Assembly (NCBI RefSeq): GCF_023806125.1
Contig: NZ_JAMSKT010000020.1
Coordinates: forward strand, 1 to 60,000
Source: Clostridium caldaquaticum
Lineage (GTDB): Bacteria > Bacillota > Clostridia > Clostridiales > Clostridiaceae
Direction: 5' to 3'
Length of the DNA stretch: 60,000 bases
The translations under genes and the position numbers were made by a program. The notes beneath the pieces were generated by a model. That model did no database searches. It was not told the origin of the DNA and saw only the letters and a list, made by a program, of their open reading frames with translations. Below, piece after piece: positions 9,381 through 18,836 of the stretch. Each line of letters starts with the position of its first letter. Position 1 is the stretch's first letter.

Positions 9381-9409
9381 AAAACAGCACCACTATTTGG
9401 TGCTGTTTT
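9381..9409. terminator. Bidirectional terminator between the 134-aa gene and disA
   Basis: Arms AAAACAGCACCA (9381-9392) and TGGTGCTGTTTT (9398-9409) pair perfectly over 12 bp with a 5-base loop, with T runs on both strands. It serves the convergent plus-strand gene and disA. Confidence 0.9.
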
Positions 9410-9415
9410 TGTTAT

Positions 9416-10480
9416 TTAAATTGGCTTATCAATCATTATCTGTTCTCTAAGTCTTCTCAATCCATTTTTAATAGCTTTAGCCCTTGCTTCCCCTATTCCC
9501 TCTACCTTATCTAACTGTTCATAAGAAGCTTCCATTACGCCTTTAAGTTCTTTAAATTTCTTTATTAAATTTTCAATAACTCCTGAAGGTATTCTTGGAA
9601 TTTTATTTAACATTCTAAAACCTCTTGGCGAAATAAGTGTATCTACTAAAGGTACCCCAGCATATCCAAATATTTTAGCAAGTGCATCTAAATCTAATAA
9701 CTCTTCGGAAGATAAATTTTGCAGCTGCTTATATATTTCATTATAATCTAAATTGCTTTGACAATAATCTCTAATAAGAAATATTTCATCCTGTTCTACA
9801 AATTTTACTAATTCGTTTAGCTGCATAGAAATAAGTCTTCCTTCATTGCCAAGTTCACAAATGTATCTCTCTATTTCTCCAACAATTCTCATAACCATTT
9901 CGGTTCTTTGTATAACAGTTATAACATCAAACATAGTTGCCAAATCCTGAAACTCTAAAAGATTCAAATTGCTAATAACTCTATCTAAAACTGATACGTA
10001 TTTTTCCAATGTTTGTATTGCCTGATTAGCTTTACTAAGAATAACACTGCTGTCTTTTAGTATATACTTAACATTGCCCTTATAAACTGTAATAATATTT
10101 CTTCTTTGTGATATAGCAATAACTATTGCTCCAGTAGTTTTTGCTACTCTATCAGCAGTTCTGTGTCTAGTCCCTGTTTCGAAAGTTGGTACACTAGACT
10201 CTGGTACAAGCTGAGTATTAGCATATAAAATTTTTTTCAAATCACTGCTGATTACAATAGCCCCGTCCATTTTAGCAAGCTCATACAAATAGGTAGGTGT
10301 ATACTCAGAATTTATAAAAAATCCTCCATCTACTATATCTAATACTTGTTCATTATCCCCTACAACTATAAGTCCACCTGTTTTGGCTCTTAATACATTT
10401 TCCAGTCCTTCTCTTAAAGGTGTACCAGGAGCCATAATTTTAAGTATATTCATTAGCTCTTTATCTTTTTCAATTCTCAC
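9416..10480 (-). CDS. disA: DNA integrity scanning protein DisA, diadenylate cyclase
   Basis: Makes cyclic di-AMP from two ATP and scans DNA for branched structures. The DAC domain shows [10 protein letters not shown] and [16 protein letters not shown], the DGA and RHR motifs needed for synthesis. A central helical linker and a C-terminal helix-hairpin-helix DNA-binding domain ([20 protein letters not shown]) follow. I chose the GTG at 10478-10480 ([11 protein letters not shown], 354 residues) because AAAGGG lies 8 bases upstream. The GTG at 10489 has no room for a ribosome site. It starts about 12 bases after radA, the usual partner. Confidence 0.96.
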   Translation of the reverse strand: MRIEKDKELMNILKIMAPGTPLREGLENVLRAKTGGLIVVGDNEQVLDIVDGGFFINSEYTPTYLYELAKMDGAIVISSDLKKILYANTQLVPESSVPTFETGTRHRTADRVAKTTGAIVIAISQRRNIITVYKGNVKYILKDSSVILSKANQAIQTLEKYVSVLDRVISNLNLLEFQDLATMFDVITVIQRTEMVMRIVGEIERYICELGNEGRLISMQLNELVKFVEQDEIFLIRDYCQSNLDYNEIYKQLQNLSSEELLDLDALAKIFGYAGVPLVDTLISPRGFRMLNKIPRIPSGVIENLIKKFKELKGVMEASYEQLDKVEGIGEARAKAIKNGLRRLREQIMIDKPI

Positions 10481-10492
10481 AAAAATCACCCT

Positions 10493-11854
10493 TTAAAAAA
10501 CTTTATTTATAGCCTCTTTAAGAGAAGAAATTAGTATAACTTTAGCATCCTTAGTTTTAATTTTCTCTCTATTTCTATATGGAATAACTACATTTTTAAA
10601 TCCCATTTTAAGTCCTTCATTAACTAATCTATCACAATAGGAAACAGGCCTAACTTCCGCTGTAAGACCTACCTCACCTATTATAAGTGCCTTTTCTAAG
10701 TTTAATTCTTTACCTTTTATACTAGAAATTAGTGCTAAAGCAAGACCTAAATCTCCATAAGTACCATCTATGTTAAGTCCACCTACTACATTAACATATA
10801 CGTCGCAATTGTAAAAGGGGATTCTAAGCTTTTTTTCAAGCACCGCTAAAATTAAATTTAATCTAGAGTTATCTATACCTACAGCTGTTCTTCTTGGCAT
10901 AACAGCTTTTGTTTCACTTACCAAAGCCTGTATTTCAACTAGAATAGGCCTTGTACCTTCCATAATTCCTATTACAACTGCTCCTTCTTTTGTCGCACTG
11001 CTATCCTCAAGAAACACTCTAGAAGGATCAGTTATCTCTCTCAATCCTGCATTTGCCATTTCAAACACACCAATTTCACTTGTTGTTCCAAAACGATTTT
11101 TCACAGTTCTCAATATCCTAAAATCTTCTGTTCTCTCTCCTTCAAATGAAAGCACAGTATCCACCATATGTTCTAAGACTCTTGGGCCAGCCAGTTCCCC
11201 TTGCTTAGTTACATGAGCTACTATAAAAAAAGGTATATTTCTAGTTTTGCCCATGCGCATTAAATCACTGGAACATTCTCTAACCTGTGAAACACTGCCA
11301 GGTGCAGAGGTTAAACTGTTTTTAAACAAAGTTTGTATAGAATCAACTATTACAAAAATTGGCTGAATTTCAGCTATATGTTCTTCTATAACATCAATAT
11401 TAGTTTCAGATAAAATATAGAGCTCTGGAGAAGTAACTCCCAATCTGTCTCCTCTCATTTTTATCTGTTCTTCTGACTCTTCCCCCGATACATACAACAC
11501 TTTTCCATACTTTTTAGCAATATTATCAGCAGTTTGCAAAAGCAAAGTTGACTTTCCTATACCTGGATCACCAGAAATAAGTGTAAGAGACCCTCTAACT
11601 AAACCGCCTCCTAACACTCTATTAAGCTCTGATATTCCAGTATCAAATCTTTCATATTCACCAGACTTTATATTAACTATACTTTTAGGTTTATTTCCAC
11701 TGCTTATAGTAACTGCTCTTGTAAAGTCCGCATTAGAAGTTTTTTGTTCTTCTACCATACTGTTCCAAGATCCACAGCCTGGGCATTTCCCAAGCCATTT
11801 TGGATTTTCATAGCCGCAGCTTTGGCATACAAATATATTTTTAACCTTTGCCAT
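10493..11854 (-). CDS. radA: DNA repair protein RadA
   Basis: RecA-like ATPase that drives branch migration during recombinational repair. The N-terminal zinc finger has C-x2-C and C-x2-C (CQSCGYE, CPGCGSW). The Walker A motif is SGDPGIGKST near residue 96, the RadA-specific KNRFG motif follows, and a C-terminal Lon-protease-like domain completes the 453 residues. The ATG follows AAGGTGA. It is the first gene of a radA-disA operon with its own promoter. Confidence 0.97.
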   Translation of the reverse strand: MAKVKNIFVCQSCGYENPKWLGKCPGCGSWNSMVEEQKTSNADFTRAVTISSGNKPKSIVNIKSGEYERFDTGISELNRVLGGGLVRGSLTLISGDPGIGKSTLLLQTADNIAKKYGKVLYVSGEESEEQIKMRGDRLGVTSPELYILSETNIDVIEEHIAEIQPIFVIVDSIQTLFKNSLTSAPGSVSQVRECSSDLMRMGKTRNIPFFIVAHVTKQGELAGPRVLEHMVDTVLSFEGERTEDFRILRTVKNRFGTTSEIGVFEMANAGLREITDPSRVFLEDSSATKEGAVVIGIMEGTRPILVEIQALVSETKAVMPRRTAVGIDNSRLNLILAVLEKKLRIPFYNCDVYVNVVGGLNIDGTYGDLGLALALISSIKGKELNLEKALIIGEVGLTAEVRPVSYCDRLVNEGLKMGFKNVVIPYRNREKIKTKDAKVILISSLKEAINKVF

Positions 11855-11888
11855 ATAAATATCACCTTTAGCTTTATAAGATTATACT

Positions 11889-11917
11889 ATTATACCCGTT
11901 AATAATTATAGTTTCAA
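11889..11917 (-). promoter_or_regulatory. Sigma-A type promoter for radA-disA
   Basis: The minus strand reads TTGAAA (11912-11917), a 17-base spacer and TATAAT (11889-11894), followed 35 bases later by the radA ATG. A second TATAAT-like run lies just downstream. Confidence 0.68.
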
Positions 11918-12061
11918 TTGATAAATAAAATTTAAATTTTCTCTTTAACTAAACTTAATTAAACATATAAAGAAAGCCCGCAAAATCATTATAATTCAGA
12001 TTTTACAGACCTCTTCTACTATTACATATACTCAATCTCATTACTTGTTATATCTTTTAAC

Positions 12062-12091
12062 AGGGACATAAAACCTAAGTCTTATGTCCCT
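12062..12091 (-). terminator. Hairpin after clpC, possible terminator
   Basis: AGGGACATAA (12062-12071) and TTATGTCCCT (12082-12091) form a 10-bp perfect stem 26 bases after the clpC stop. The T-run after it is weak (TGTTAAAAG), so it may slow or end transcription, or protect the mRNA end. I see no other feature in the 262-base gap besides this and the radA promoter. Confidence 0.45.
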
Positions 12092-12116
12092 ATCATATAG
12101 TCAATTATTTAATAAA

Positions 12117-14579
12117 CTAAACTCTATTAAACTTCAATTCGTTATCATCTGCGGTAACCTTAACCTTATCTCCTGTCTTTATGTTACCTCTTAATATTTC
12201 TTCAGATAATTTATCCTCTACAGCCTTTGTTATAGCTCTTCTTAAAGGTCTTGCTCCATAGGTTATATCATAACCTTCTTTAGCAAGATGTAATTCTGCA
12301 CTTTCGTCAAATTCAAGCTCTATTCCTTGGTCTTTAATTCTGTCAGATACAGTTTTAAGCATAAGCTTAACGATATATTTTAAATCTCCTTCAGCAAGCT
12401 GATGAAATACTATAATATCATCTATTCTATTTAAGAATTCAGGTCTGAAGGAACGTTTAAGTTCATCCATAACATTATCCTTCATCTTCTCATACTCATT
12501 TTCTGCTTCCTTTTCACTATAGGCTGAAAAACCAAGAGTTTTCTGCTTCTTAATTGTGCTTGCTCCAACGTTTGAAGTCATTATAATTATAGTGTTTTTA
12601 AAATCCACAGTTTTGCCTTTTCCATCTGTAAGTCTTCCATCTTCAAGAATTTGAAGAAGAATATTAAATACATCTGGATGAGCTTTTTCTATTTCATCAA
12701 ACAGCACTACAGAATAAGGATTTCTTCTAACCTTTTCAGTCAGCTGTCCTCCTTCATCGTAACCTACATATCCTGGAGGTGAACCTATAAGTCTTGATAC
12801 TGTATGCTTTTCCATGTATTCAGACATATCTATTCTAATCATGCTGTTTTCATCACCAAACATAGCTTCAGCAAGTGCCTTTGAAAGCTCAGTTTTACCT
12901 ACTCCAGTTGGTCCAAGGAATATAAAAGAACCTATTGGTCTTTTTGGATCCTTAAGTCCAACCCTTGAACGTCTAACTGCTCTTGATATAGACTTTACAG
13001 CCTCTTCCTGACCTATAACTCTATTATGAAGAATTTCTTCCAGCTTTAAAAGTCTTTCTGATTCTTTTTCTGTTAATTTCTCAACCGGAACATTAGTCCA
13101 TCTTGAAACTACTGCAGCAATTTCCTGCTCACCTACTATATGATGTGTAGAACCTTCATTTTGTGCCTTCCAGTTGTACTTTTCATTTTCCAGCTTATCT
13201 TTTAATTCCTTTTCTGTATCGCGAAGTCTGGCTGCCTTTTCAAAGTCCTGCACTCTTATTGCATCTTCCTTCTCCTTTGTAACCTTCTCAATTTCTTCCT
13301 CAAGCTGTTTTAAATCTGGAGGTGCGGTTAAATTTGCAATTCTAACTTTGGCTGCTGCTTCATCTATAAGATCTATAGCCTTATCTGGAAGATATCTATC
13401 TGTTATATATCTATCTGATAAATTTACAGCTGCCTCTATTGCTTCATCTGTAATCTTTACTCTGTGATGAGCCTCATATTTATCTCTAAGCCCTCTAAGA
13501 ATTTGAAGTGCTTCTTCTTTAGTTGGCTCTCCAACTGTTACTGGCTGAAATCTTCTTTCTAGAGCAGAATCTTTTTCGATGTACTTTCTGTATTCGTCAA
13601 TAGTTGTAGCTCCTATACATTGAATTTCACCTCTAGCTAATGCGGGTTTTAATATGTTGGAAGCATCTATTGCTCCTTCTGCGCCACCCGCACCAATTAT
13701 TGTATGAATCTCATCTATAAACAAGATTACATTACCGGCCTTTCTAATTTCCTCCATTACCTTTTTAAGTCTATCCTCAAATTCCCCTCTGTATTTTGAA
13801 CCCGCTACCATAGATGAAAGATCTAATGTTACTACTCTCTTATCCTTTAATATTTCAGGAATATTACCTGATACAATTCTCTGAGCCAACCCTTCAACAA
13901 CTGCAGTCTTACCTACTCCAGGATCTCCTATTAAGCAAGGGTTATTCTTTATTCTTCTGCTTAATATTTCTAAAAGCCTTTGAGTTTCCTTATCCCTTCC
14001 TATAACAGGATCAAGCTTTCCTTCTGCAGCCATACCTGTTAAGTCCCTTCCAAACTGATCAAGAGTAGGAGTGGACTGGCCTGCTGCCTTGTGAGGAGCT
14101 GCAGTTCCAGCATTGGGCTGTTCTCCTGGTGCACCTGTACCTCCAGAAAGACTAGCTGTAATTTCTTTTCTCAAATTCTCCATATTTGCCCCTAAATTAC
14201 TAAGTATTGTAAATGCTACTCCTTCTGATTCTCTAATTAGTGCCAGTAGTATATGCTCTGGACTTATATAATTATGGCCTAAATTTCTAGACTCTAACAG
14301 ACTTAACTCTAAAAGCCTTTTAGTTCTAGGTGTAAGAGGTATTTCATTTTTATAAAGGTCCGCATCTCCCTTACCTTCATATTCCTCTACAAGATTTCTA
14401 ACCTTTTCTATAGTAATACCAGAATTATTTAAAATCTTTCTTGCTACTCCGCCTTCTTCTTTTAATATACCAAGTAGTATATGTTCTGTACCTACATATC
14501 CATGTTGAAAGCTTTGTGCTTCCTGCTGAGCATAAGCTATAACCCTTTGTGCTCTTTCTGTAAACCTTGAAAACATCAT
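12117..14579 (-). CDS. clpC: ATP-dependent Clp protease ATP-binding subunit ClpC
   Basis: Hsp100 unfoldase that feeds ClpP, working with the McsB arginine-phosphate mark. Two Clp N repeats occupy about residues 1-145. The first AAA domain has GDPGVGKTA, a UVR middle domain ([19 protein letters not shown]) follows near 430, and the second AAA domain has GPTGVGKTE near 545. I chose the ATG at 14577-14579 ([11 protein letters not shown], 820 residues), with GGTGGTGA just upstream; the GTG at 14591 overlaps that site. It is last in the ctsR-mcsA-mcsB-clpC operon and so under CtsR control. Confidence 0.97.
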   Translation of the reverse strand: MMFSRFTERAQRVIAYAQQEAQSFQHGYVGTEHILLGILKEEGGVARKILNNSGITIEKVRNLVEEYEGKGDADLYKNEIPLTPRTKRLLELSLLESRNLGHNYISPEHILLALIRESEGVAFTILSNLGANMENLRKEITASLSGGTGAPGEQPNAGTAAPHKAAGQSTPTLDQFGRDLTGMAAEGKLDPVIGRDKETQRLLEILSRRIKNNPCLIGDPGVGKTAVVEGLAQRIVSGNIPEILKDKRVVTLDLSSMVAGSKYRGEFEDRLKKVMEEIRKAGNVILFIDEIHTIIGAGGAEGAIDASNILKPALARGEIQCIGATTIDEYRKYIEKDSALERRFQPVTVGEPTKEEALQILRGLRDKYEAHHRVKITDEAIEAAVNLSDRYITDRYLPDKAIDLIDEAAAKVRIANLTAPPDLKQLEEEIEKVTKEKEDAIRVQDFEKAARLRDTEKELKDKLENEKYNWKAQNEGSTHHIVGEQEIAAVVSRWTNVPVEKLTEKESERLLKLEEILHNRVIGQEEAVKSISRAVRRSRVGLKDPKRPIGSFIFLGPTGVGKTELSKALAEAMFGDENSMIRIDMSEYMEKHTVSRLIGSPPGYVGYDEGGQLTEKVRRNPYSVVLFDEIEKAHPDVFNILLQILEDGRLTDGKGKTVDFKNTIIIMTSNVGASTIKKQKTLGFSAYSEKEAENEYEKMKDNVMDELKRSFRPEFLNRIDDIIVFHQLAEGDLKYIVKLMLKTVSDRIKDQGIELEFDESAELHLAKEGYDITYGARPLRRAITKAVEDKLSEEILRGNIKTGDKVKVTADDNELKFNRV

Positions 14580-14601
14580 AAAAATCACCACCTATAAATT
14601 A

Positions 14602-15633
14602 TTATATATTATTTCCGCCAAGCTTTTGCCTAACAAGCCTAGCTCTGTTATAGTCTCTGTCTCTATCTGATAATTCTGAGTTTGCAATAAGCTGCAGCGT
14701 TGATGGCTGAGTTTCAACCAATAAGGAATTTAACACATCAATGCTTACATCTTTAATTATTCCCATTTCTACCGCCATTCTTACATTAGAAACAAGATTT
14801 AAACATTCTTTTGTGCTTAAAAGTACAGCTGATTTTAAAACTCCAAGAGATCTGTAAGCTTTATCCTGAATTTCGTATTTATAACTTTTCATAAGCTGCT
14901 GTCTTGACCATTCTTCCTTAGTTATTATTTGATTAACTACAGCCTTTAAATTACTAATAATTTCTTCTTCACTTAGTCCTAAAGTTACCTGATTAGATAT
15001 TTGATATAAATCACCCTCTGCCTTTGAACCTTCTCCAAAAAGACCTCTTATTGTCATACCTACTTGAGTAACAGCATTTAATATCTTAGTCATATCATTA
15101 TTCATAGAAAGTGCAGGAAGATGAATCATGACAGAAGCCCTAAGCCCAGTTCCTAAATTAGTAGGACAAGCAGTTAAATAACCTAATTTTTCATCAAAAG
15201 CATAATCAAGCTTTTCCTCAAGAAGATTATCAAGCTTATTTGCAGTATCATAGGCTTCATCTAAGTTAAACCCTGCTGTTATACACTGAAGCCTTATATG
15301 ATCTTCTTCGTTTAACATAATACTCACAGTTTCATCTTTATCATATATAAAAGCAGCTTTATTATTATTTGATAAAAGCTTGCTGCTTATAAGATGCTTT
15401 TCAAAATATGAACCATTTGTAATCTTATCGTTAAGCCACAGATATTTGGTTTTATAAACTTCTTTCATATAAGAGGAACTATAAAAAGCATCTTCAATCC
15501 GATTTACTAAAGCTCTTCCCCGTTCAGCCTCAAGCTTGTCTGGAAAAGGTACACTTTTTATGTTTCTTGCCAGTCTAATACGACTGCTCAAAACTACATT
15601 ATTATTTTCTGAGGCCTTCATCCAATTTTTCAT
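14602..15633 (-). CDS. mcsB: Protein arginine kinase McsB
   Basis: Phosphorylates arginine in misfolded proteins, marking them for ClpCP, and inactivates CtsR. The phosphagen-kinase fold is marked by NVVLSSRIRLARNIKSVPFP near the N-terminus and CPTNLGTGLRASVMIHLP, which surrounds the catalytic cysteine. The 343-residue length is normal. It starts 17 bases after mcsA with GGGGG upstream of the ATG, and clpC follows after 22 bases. McsB needs McsA as activator. Confidence 0.95.
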   Translation of the reverse strand: MKNWMKASENNNVVLSSRIRLARNIKSVPFPDKLEAERGRALVNRIEDAFYSSSYMKEVYKTKYLWLNDKITNGSYFEKHLISSKLLSNNNKAAFIYDKDETVSIMLNEEDHIRLQCITAGFNLDEAYDTANKLDNLLEEKLDYAFDEKLGYLTACPTNLGTGLRASVMIHLPALSMNNDMTKILNAVTQVGMTIRGLFGEGSKAEGDLYQISNQVTLGLSEEEIISNLKAVVNQIITKEEWSRQQLMKSYKYEIQDKAYRSLGVLKSAVLLSTKECLNLVSNVRMAVEMGIIKDVSIDVLNSLLVETQPSTLQLIANSELSDRDRDYNRARLVRQKLGGNNI

Positions 15634-15650
15634 TTTCTTGCCCCCTTTCC

Positions 15651-16142
15651 TTATTCTTCCTCATTTTGAATAGATTTTATCATATCTCTAATTTCTGCAG
15701 CCTTTTCATACTCCTCATTTGCTATAGCCTTTTGCAAATCTTCCTTAAGCTTTGAAAGCCTTCTTTTCTGCATTATATCCTTACCCAGCTTCTTAGGTAT
15801 CTTACCTACATGTTCTACATTTCCCTGTACTCTCTTAATCACAGGACTGAGACTTCTTCCAAAACTTTCATAACATTCACTGCAGCCTAAAAGTCCATGT
15901 CTTTTAAAATTACTATAAGTTGTACTGCAATTCTTACAAATAACATCACTGACTTTATTTATCTGCTCTAAAGGATTCATATAATCCAAAATCCCGCTTA
16001 AAATGTTTTGAAACGAAAAGGAATAATCTCCATTAAGTTCTCTTGCACAGCTTTCGCAGAGTCTTTTTTCCTGTTTTATTCCATTTATTATCTGAGTAAA
16101 ATGAACAGTAGCCTCATTTTTTTTACAATGTTCACAGAGCAT
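15651..16142 (-). CDS. mcsA: McsA, activator of McsB (UvrB/UvrC motif protein)
   Basis: A 163-residue protein with two paired-cysteine zinc sites: CEHC and CESC in the first 35 residues, and CKNC and CSEC near 85-110. A C-terminal UVR motif (LQKAIANEEYEKAAEIRDMI) follows. McsA binds metal and stimulates McsB arginine kinase activity. I chose the ATG at 16140-16142 (MLCEHCKK) because AGGGGTGAG lies 4 bases upstream; the in-frame GTG at 16151 overlaps that site. Confidence 0.93.
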   Translation of the reverse strand: MLCEHCKKNEATVHFTQIINGIKQEKRLCESCARELNGDYSFSFQNILSGILDYMNPLEQINKVSDVICKNCSTTYSNFKRHGLLGCSECYESFGRSLSPVIKRVQGNVEHVGKIPKKLGKDIMQKRRLSKLKEDLQKAIANEEYEKAAEIRDMIKSIQNEEE

Positions 16143-16173
16143 ACTTCTCACCCCTAAATATATATTCTAACTA

Positions 16174-16626
16174 TTAAATAATAGTCATAACCATAGCTTT
16201 TAAAAGATCTGCTCTTAACTTATTTTTATTTTCTAATGTTCCTAATGTTCTGTCATTAATAGCAATTTTCATAATAGCAGCTTCTCTTGCAGTTATTATT
16301 TCAGCGTCCTGAAGACCGTTTATAATCTGTACACTGCTGTCATAGGTTAAACTGTTGCCTATCTTTTCATTTATGGCATCTAATAGAGTTTTCCTATGGT
16401 TAAACTCTATCTTTTTGATTACAATATATCCTCCTCCACCTCTTCTGCTTTCTATGTAATAACCTTTATCGATTGTAAATCTTGTTGTCAAAACATAGTT
16501 AATTTGAGAAGGAGCACAGTTAAAATAATTTGCAAGCTCATTTCTTTGTATCTGCAATTCACTTTCATCGTTTTTCTCTACTAACTGCTTTATAAATTCT
16601 TCGATTATATCTGATAGCCTAGCCAT
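16174..16626 (-). CDS. ctsR: Heat-shock repressor CtsR
   Basis: Represses the clp operons until heat or arginine phosphorylation releases it. The N-terminal winged helix contains ELANYFNCAPSQINYVLTTRF, and the glycine-rich wing ESRRGGGGYIVI is the thermosensor tip. The C-terminal half is helical and makes the dimer. The 150-residue length is typical. It is the first gene of ctsR-mcsA-mcsB-clpC and has a matching operator just upstream, so autoregulation is expected. Confidence 0.96.
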   Translation of the reverse strand: MARLSDIIEEFIKQLVEKNDESELQIQRNELANYFNCAPSQINYVLTTRFTIDKGYYIESRRGGGGYIVIKKIEFNHRKTLLDAINEKIGNSLTYDSSVQIINGLQDAEIITAREAAIMKIAINDRTLGTLENKNKLRADLLKAMVMTII

Positions 16627-16645
16627 TTAAAAGCCTCCTTCTGAC

Positions 16646-16662
16646 TTTGACTTTCTTTGACT
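16646..16662 (-). promoter_or_regulatory. CtsR operator (tandem heptads)
   Basis: The minus strand reads AGTCAAA, GAA, AGTCAAA, an exact fit to the known CtsR direct repeat (A/G)GTCAAA-NAN-(A/G)GTCAAA. A partial third repeat (GTCAG) follows. It lies between the -10 box and the ctsR ribosome site, where binding would block transcription. Confidence 0.92.
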
Positions 16663-16672
16663 TTAATTATAT

Positions 16673-16699
16673 ATTATAATTCTCCTTTGCTTTTTTCAA
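16673..16699 (-). promoter_or_regulatory. Probable promoter of the ctsR operon
   Basis: TTGAAA (16694-16699) and TATAAT (16673-16678) are separated by 15 bases, which is short; a second TATAAT lies 7 bases further downstream. The CtsR operator follows at once. The -35 choice is uncertain. Confidence 0.5.
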
Positions 16700-16802
16700 C
16701 GATTAAAATGCCTTGAATTTTATCAATAAATACCATTAACTAATATTATCTCCTAAAATTTATAAAATATTTAATTTTTCTCTCATTTTTAAAAATATCA
16801 TC

Positions 16803-16826
16803 AACAATATTTTAGGAAATATTGTT
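16803..16826. repeat. 10-bp inverted repeat in the ctsR/65-aa gene spacer
   Basis: AACAATATTT and AAATATTGTT pair perfectly around TAGG. There is no T-run on either side, so it is not a standard terminator. It lies about 140 bases before the plus-strand start at 16968. The rest of the 340-base gap holds the ctsR promoter, the CtsR site and a second palindrome at 16909. Confidence 0.6.
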
Positions 16827-16908
16827 ATGTTGTCCCGTAAACTTTTATTGTTTGGCAGATAAAACATAAATCCTCCAATATATTTCTATATATATTATTA
16901 ACTAATGG

Positions 16909-16925
16909 GCACAATATATTTGTGC
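16909..16925. promoter_or_regulatory. Palindrome GCACAA-N5-TTGTGC upstream of the 65-aa gene
   Basis: A perfect 6-bp inverted repeat (GCACAA, TATAT, TTGTGC) 43 bases before the ATG at 16968. It could be an operator or a 5' UTR hairpin. I could not assign a clear sigma-G type promoter around it. Confidence 0.5.
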
Positions 16926-16967
16926 ACCTCCCTGGCACTATATTTAATTCTGAAAGGAGAACTTTCT

Positions 16968-17165
16968 ATGAACGATAATAATTTACAAGAAACAAAACAA
17001 TTAAATGCACAAGCAAGAGCAAATTCAACTCCTGATGGTAAATCTAAGGTTAGCTTAACTCAAAAAACAGGTATCTCAAGCTTTTCTAGCAGTATTGAAA
17101 ACTTCGACATCCAAGAAACTAAAAAATTAAATCAACAGTCAAGAGCAAAAAAAAATCTTAAGTAA
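16968..17165 (+). CDS. Small two-repeat protein, resembles gamma-type spore protein (SASP)
   Basis: A 65-residue hydrophilic protein rich in Asn, Gln, Lys and Ser, with no Cys, Trp or Tyr. It holds two copies of one motif, LQETKQLNAQARA near the start and IQETKKLNQQSRA near the end. This resembles the repeated KQNQQSA units of Bacillus gamma-type SASP (SspE), the amino acid store of spores. The start ATG has AAAGGAG 8 bases upstream; an earlier in-frame ATG at 16905 lacks one. It is monocistronic, convergent with the HAD gene. The SASP call rests on composition and motif only. Confidence 0.5.
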   Translation: MNDNNLQETKQLNAQARANSTPDGKSKVSLTQKTGISSFSSSIENFDIQETKKLNQQSRAKKNLK

Positions 17166-17204
17166 TAAAATTATCAAGGCAGGCTTATCCCCTGCCGCCT
17201 ATCT

Positions 17205-17828
17205 TCATAATAAAACAATATTTTTTAGCTCATTTATTGAATTTATAGTATAGTCTGGTTTTTCTTCGTAAGATATATTATTAGTATTATATAAACAAAC
17301 TTTTATTCCTGCATTTTTGGCTCCAATTATTTCTAACTCCCTGTCTCCCACAACTAATACTTTTTCCTTATCAATATTATACTTGTTTAAAACATATAAA
17401 AATCCTTCTGGATCAGGTTTTCTTTTAAATCCATTCTGTTTTGTAATTATATCTGTAAAAAGTGTTTCCATTTGATGAACCTTCAAGTAATCATAGGTGC
17501 TCTTATCTCTATGAGTTACAATAAAATTCCTGCCTCCATTTTTTGAAAATTCCTCACAAAACTCTTTTGCATAAGGAAATGGCAAGACATCTTCTGGATT
17601 TATATTATTATCATAGTAATGAAATCTGCCTTCTAAGTCGCCTTCTATTTTGTAAATTTCCTTAAATTGTTTTACAGCATAAGTAGAAGCAATTTTCATA
17701 TAACTTAGTATATTTTCCTCACTCTCATTTACTCCAAAATCCCGTAATGCCATTTTAAAGGCTTTTGTCATGGAAGGATAAGTATCAAATAAAGTCCCAT
17801 CAAAATCCCATATTATGTCTGTAATCAT
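17205..17828 (-). CDS. HAD-superfamily hydrolase (phosphoglycolate phosphatase-like)
   Basis: A 207-residue soluble HAD phosphatase. Motif I is WDFDGTLFDT at residues 8-17, motif II is IVTHRD, the motif III lysine is in KRKPDPE, and motif IV is VVGDRELEI. A helical cap lies between motifs I and II. The natural substrate (a phosphosugar, phosphoglycolate or nucleotide) cannot be told. I chose the ATG at 17826-17828, 5 bases after AAGGAGG. It lies downstream of the accA terminator and so probably has its own weak promoter or depends on read-through. Confidence 0.85.
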   Translation of the reverse strand: MITDIIWDFDGTLFDTYPSMTKAFKMALRDFGVNESEENILSYMKIASTYAVKQFKEIYKIEGDLEGRFHYYDNNINPEDVLPFPYAKEFCEEFSKNGGRNFIVTHRDKSTYDYLKVHQMETLFTDIITKQNGFKRKPDPEGFLYVLNKYNIDKEKVLVVGDRELEIIGAKNAGIKVCLYNTNNISYEEKPDYTINSINELKNIVLL

Positions 17829-17849
17829 ATGAACCTCCTTATAAAACAA

Positions 17850-17875
17850 AAGACTAAGCCGTCAAACTTAGTCTT
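17850..17875 (-). terminator. Terminator of the fatty acid synthesis operon
   Basis: On the minus strand AAGACTAAG and CTTAGTCTT form a 9-bp stem followed by TTGTTTT. The stem overlaps the accA stop codon, so accA is the last gene of the operon. Confidence 0.85.
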
Positions 17876-18824
17876 ATTCTTTATAATCACCAAAGCTTCT
17901 AAACTTATCATATCTTTTATTTAAAAGCTCTTCAATATTGCATTCACATAACTTAGGAACTACCTCTTCCAGTGCAGTCATAATATTCTGTGCAGTTTCT
18001 TCTACACTCTTATGCGCTCCGCCAAGAGGTTCCTTAATTATTCTATCTATTATTCCAAAGCCTTTTAAATCTTCAGCAGTAATTTTCATAATTCCTGCTG
18101 CTTCCTTTGCCCTGCTGCTGTCTTTCCAAAGTATGCTTGCAAAGCCTTCTGGAGAAAGTATTGAATAAATAGAGTTTTCCAGCATCCAAACCTGATCTGC
18201 TACTGCCATAGCAAGTGCTCCTCCACTTCCACCTTCTCCTATTACTATTGATACAATAGGTGTTTTAAGGTTTGCCATTTCCATAAGATTTCTTGCTATA
18301 GCCTCTCCTTGACCTCTTTCCTCTGCACCTAAACCTGGGAAAGCACCCGGAGTATCAACAAAACATATTACAGGTCTTCCAAACTTCTCTGCCTGCTTCA
18401 TAAGCCTTAAAGCTTTTCTATATCCTTCAGGATTTGGCATACCAAAGTTTCTTTTTATATATTCTTTAGTATCTCTTCCTTTTTGCTGTCCTATTATTGT
18501 AACAGGCCTTCCATTCAGCCTCCCTATACCACCAACTATAGAAGAGTCATCTCCAAAATACCTATCTCCGTGAAGTTCTATAAAGTCCGTAAAAATTCTT
18601 TCTATATAATCTAAAGCTGTAGGTCTTTCAACAAGCTTTGCAAGAGTTACCTTTTCCCAAGGAGTTAAGTTAACGTAAACTTGGCTTTTCATGCTTTGCA
18701 GTTTAGTCTCCATCTTCTCAATTTCAGAAGATAAATCAACCCCATTATCTTTTGAGAAAGCTTTAAACTCTTCTATTCTTTTAGATAATTCTTCTATCTT
18801 CTTTTCAAATTCTAATGCTGCCAA
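17874..18824 (-). CDS. accA: Acetyl-CoA carboxylase, carboxyltransferase subunit alpha
   Basis: With AccD it moves the carboxyl group from biotin to acetyl-CoA, giving malonyl-CoA. A helical N-terminal region (about 1-70) leads into the crotonase-fold domain with [25 protein letters not shown] and [13 protein letters not shown], which bind CoA and stabilise the enolate. The 316-residue length is normal. Translation starts at TTG (18822-18824) behind AAGGTGGTG. It is 12 bases after accD and ends the operon. Confidence 0.96.
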   Translation of the reverse strand: MAALEFEKKIEELSKRIEEFKAFSKDNGVDLSSEIEKMETKLQSMKSQVYVNLTPWEKVTLAKLVERPTALDYIERIFTDFIELHGDRYFGDDSSIVGGIGRLNGRPVTIIGQQKGRDTKEYIKRNFGMPNPEGYRKALRLMKQAEKFGRPVICFVDTPGAFPGLGAEERGQGEAIARNLMEMANLKTPIVSIVIGEGGSGGALAMAVADQVWMLENSIYSILSPEGFASILWKDSSRAKEAAGIMKITAEDLKGFGIIDRIIKEPLGGAHKSVEETAQNIMTALEEVVPKLCECNIEELLNKRYDKFRSFGDYKE

Positions 18825-18836
18825 AATCTCACCACC

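Noticed and set aside
12814-13467. Open plus-strand frames opposite clpC
   Set aside because: They mirror the clpC reading frame and show no family motif.
17166-17204. GGCAGG/CCTGCC hairpin as terminator of the 65-aa gene
   Set aside because: The stem is only 6 bp and no T-run follows on either strand, so I did not list it as a terminator.
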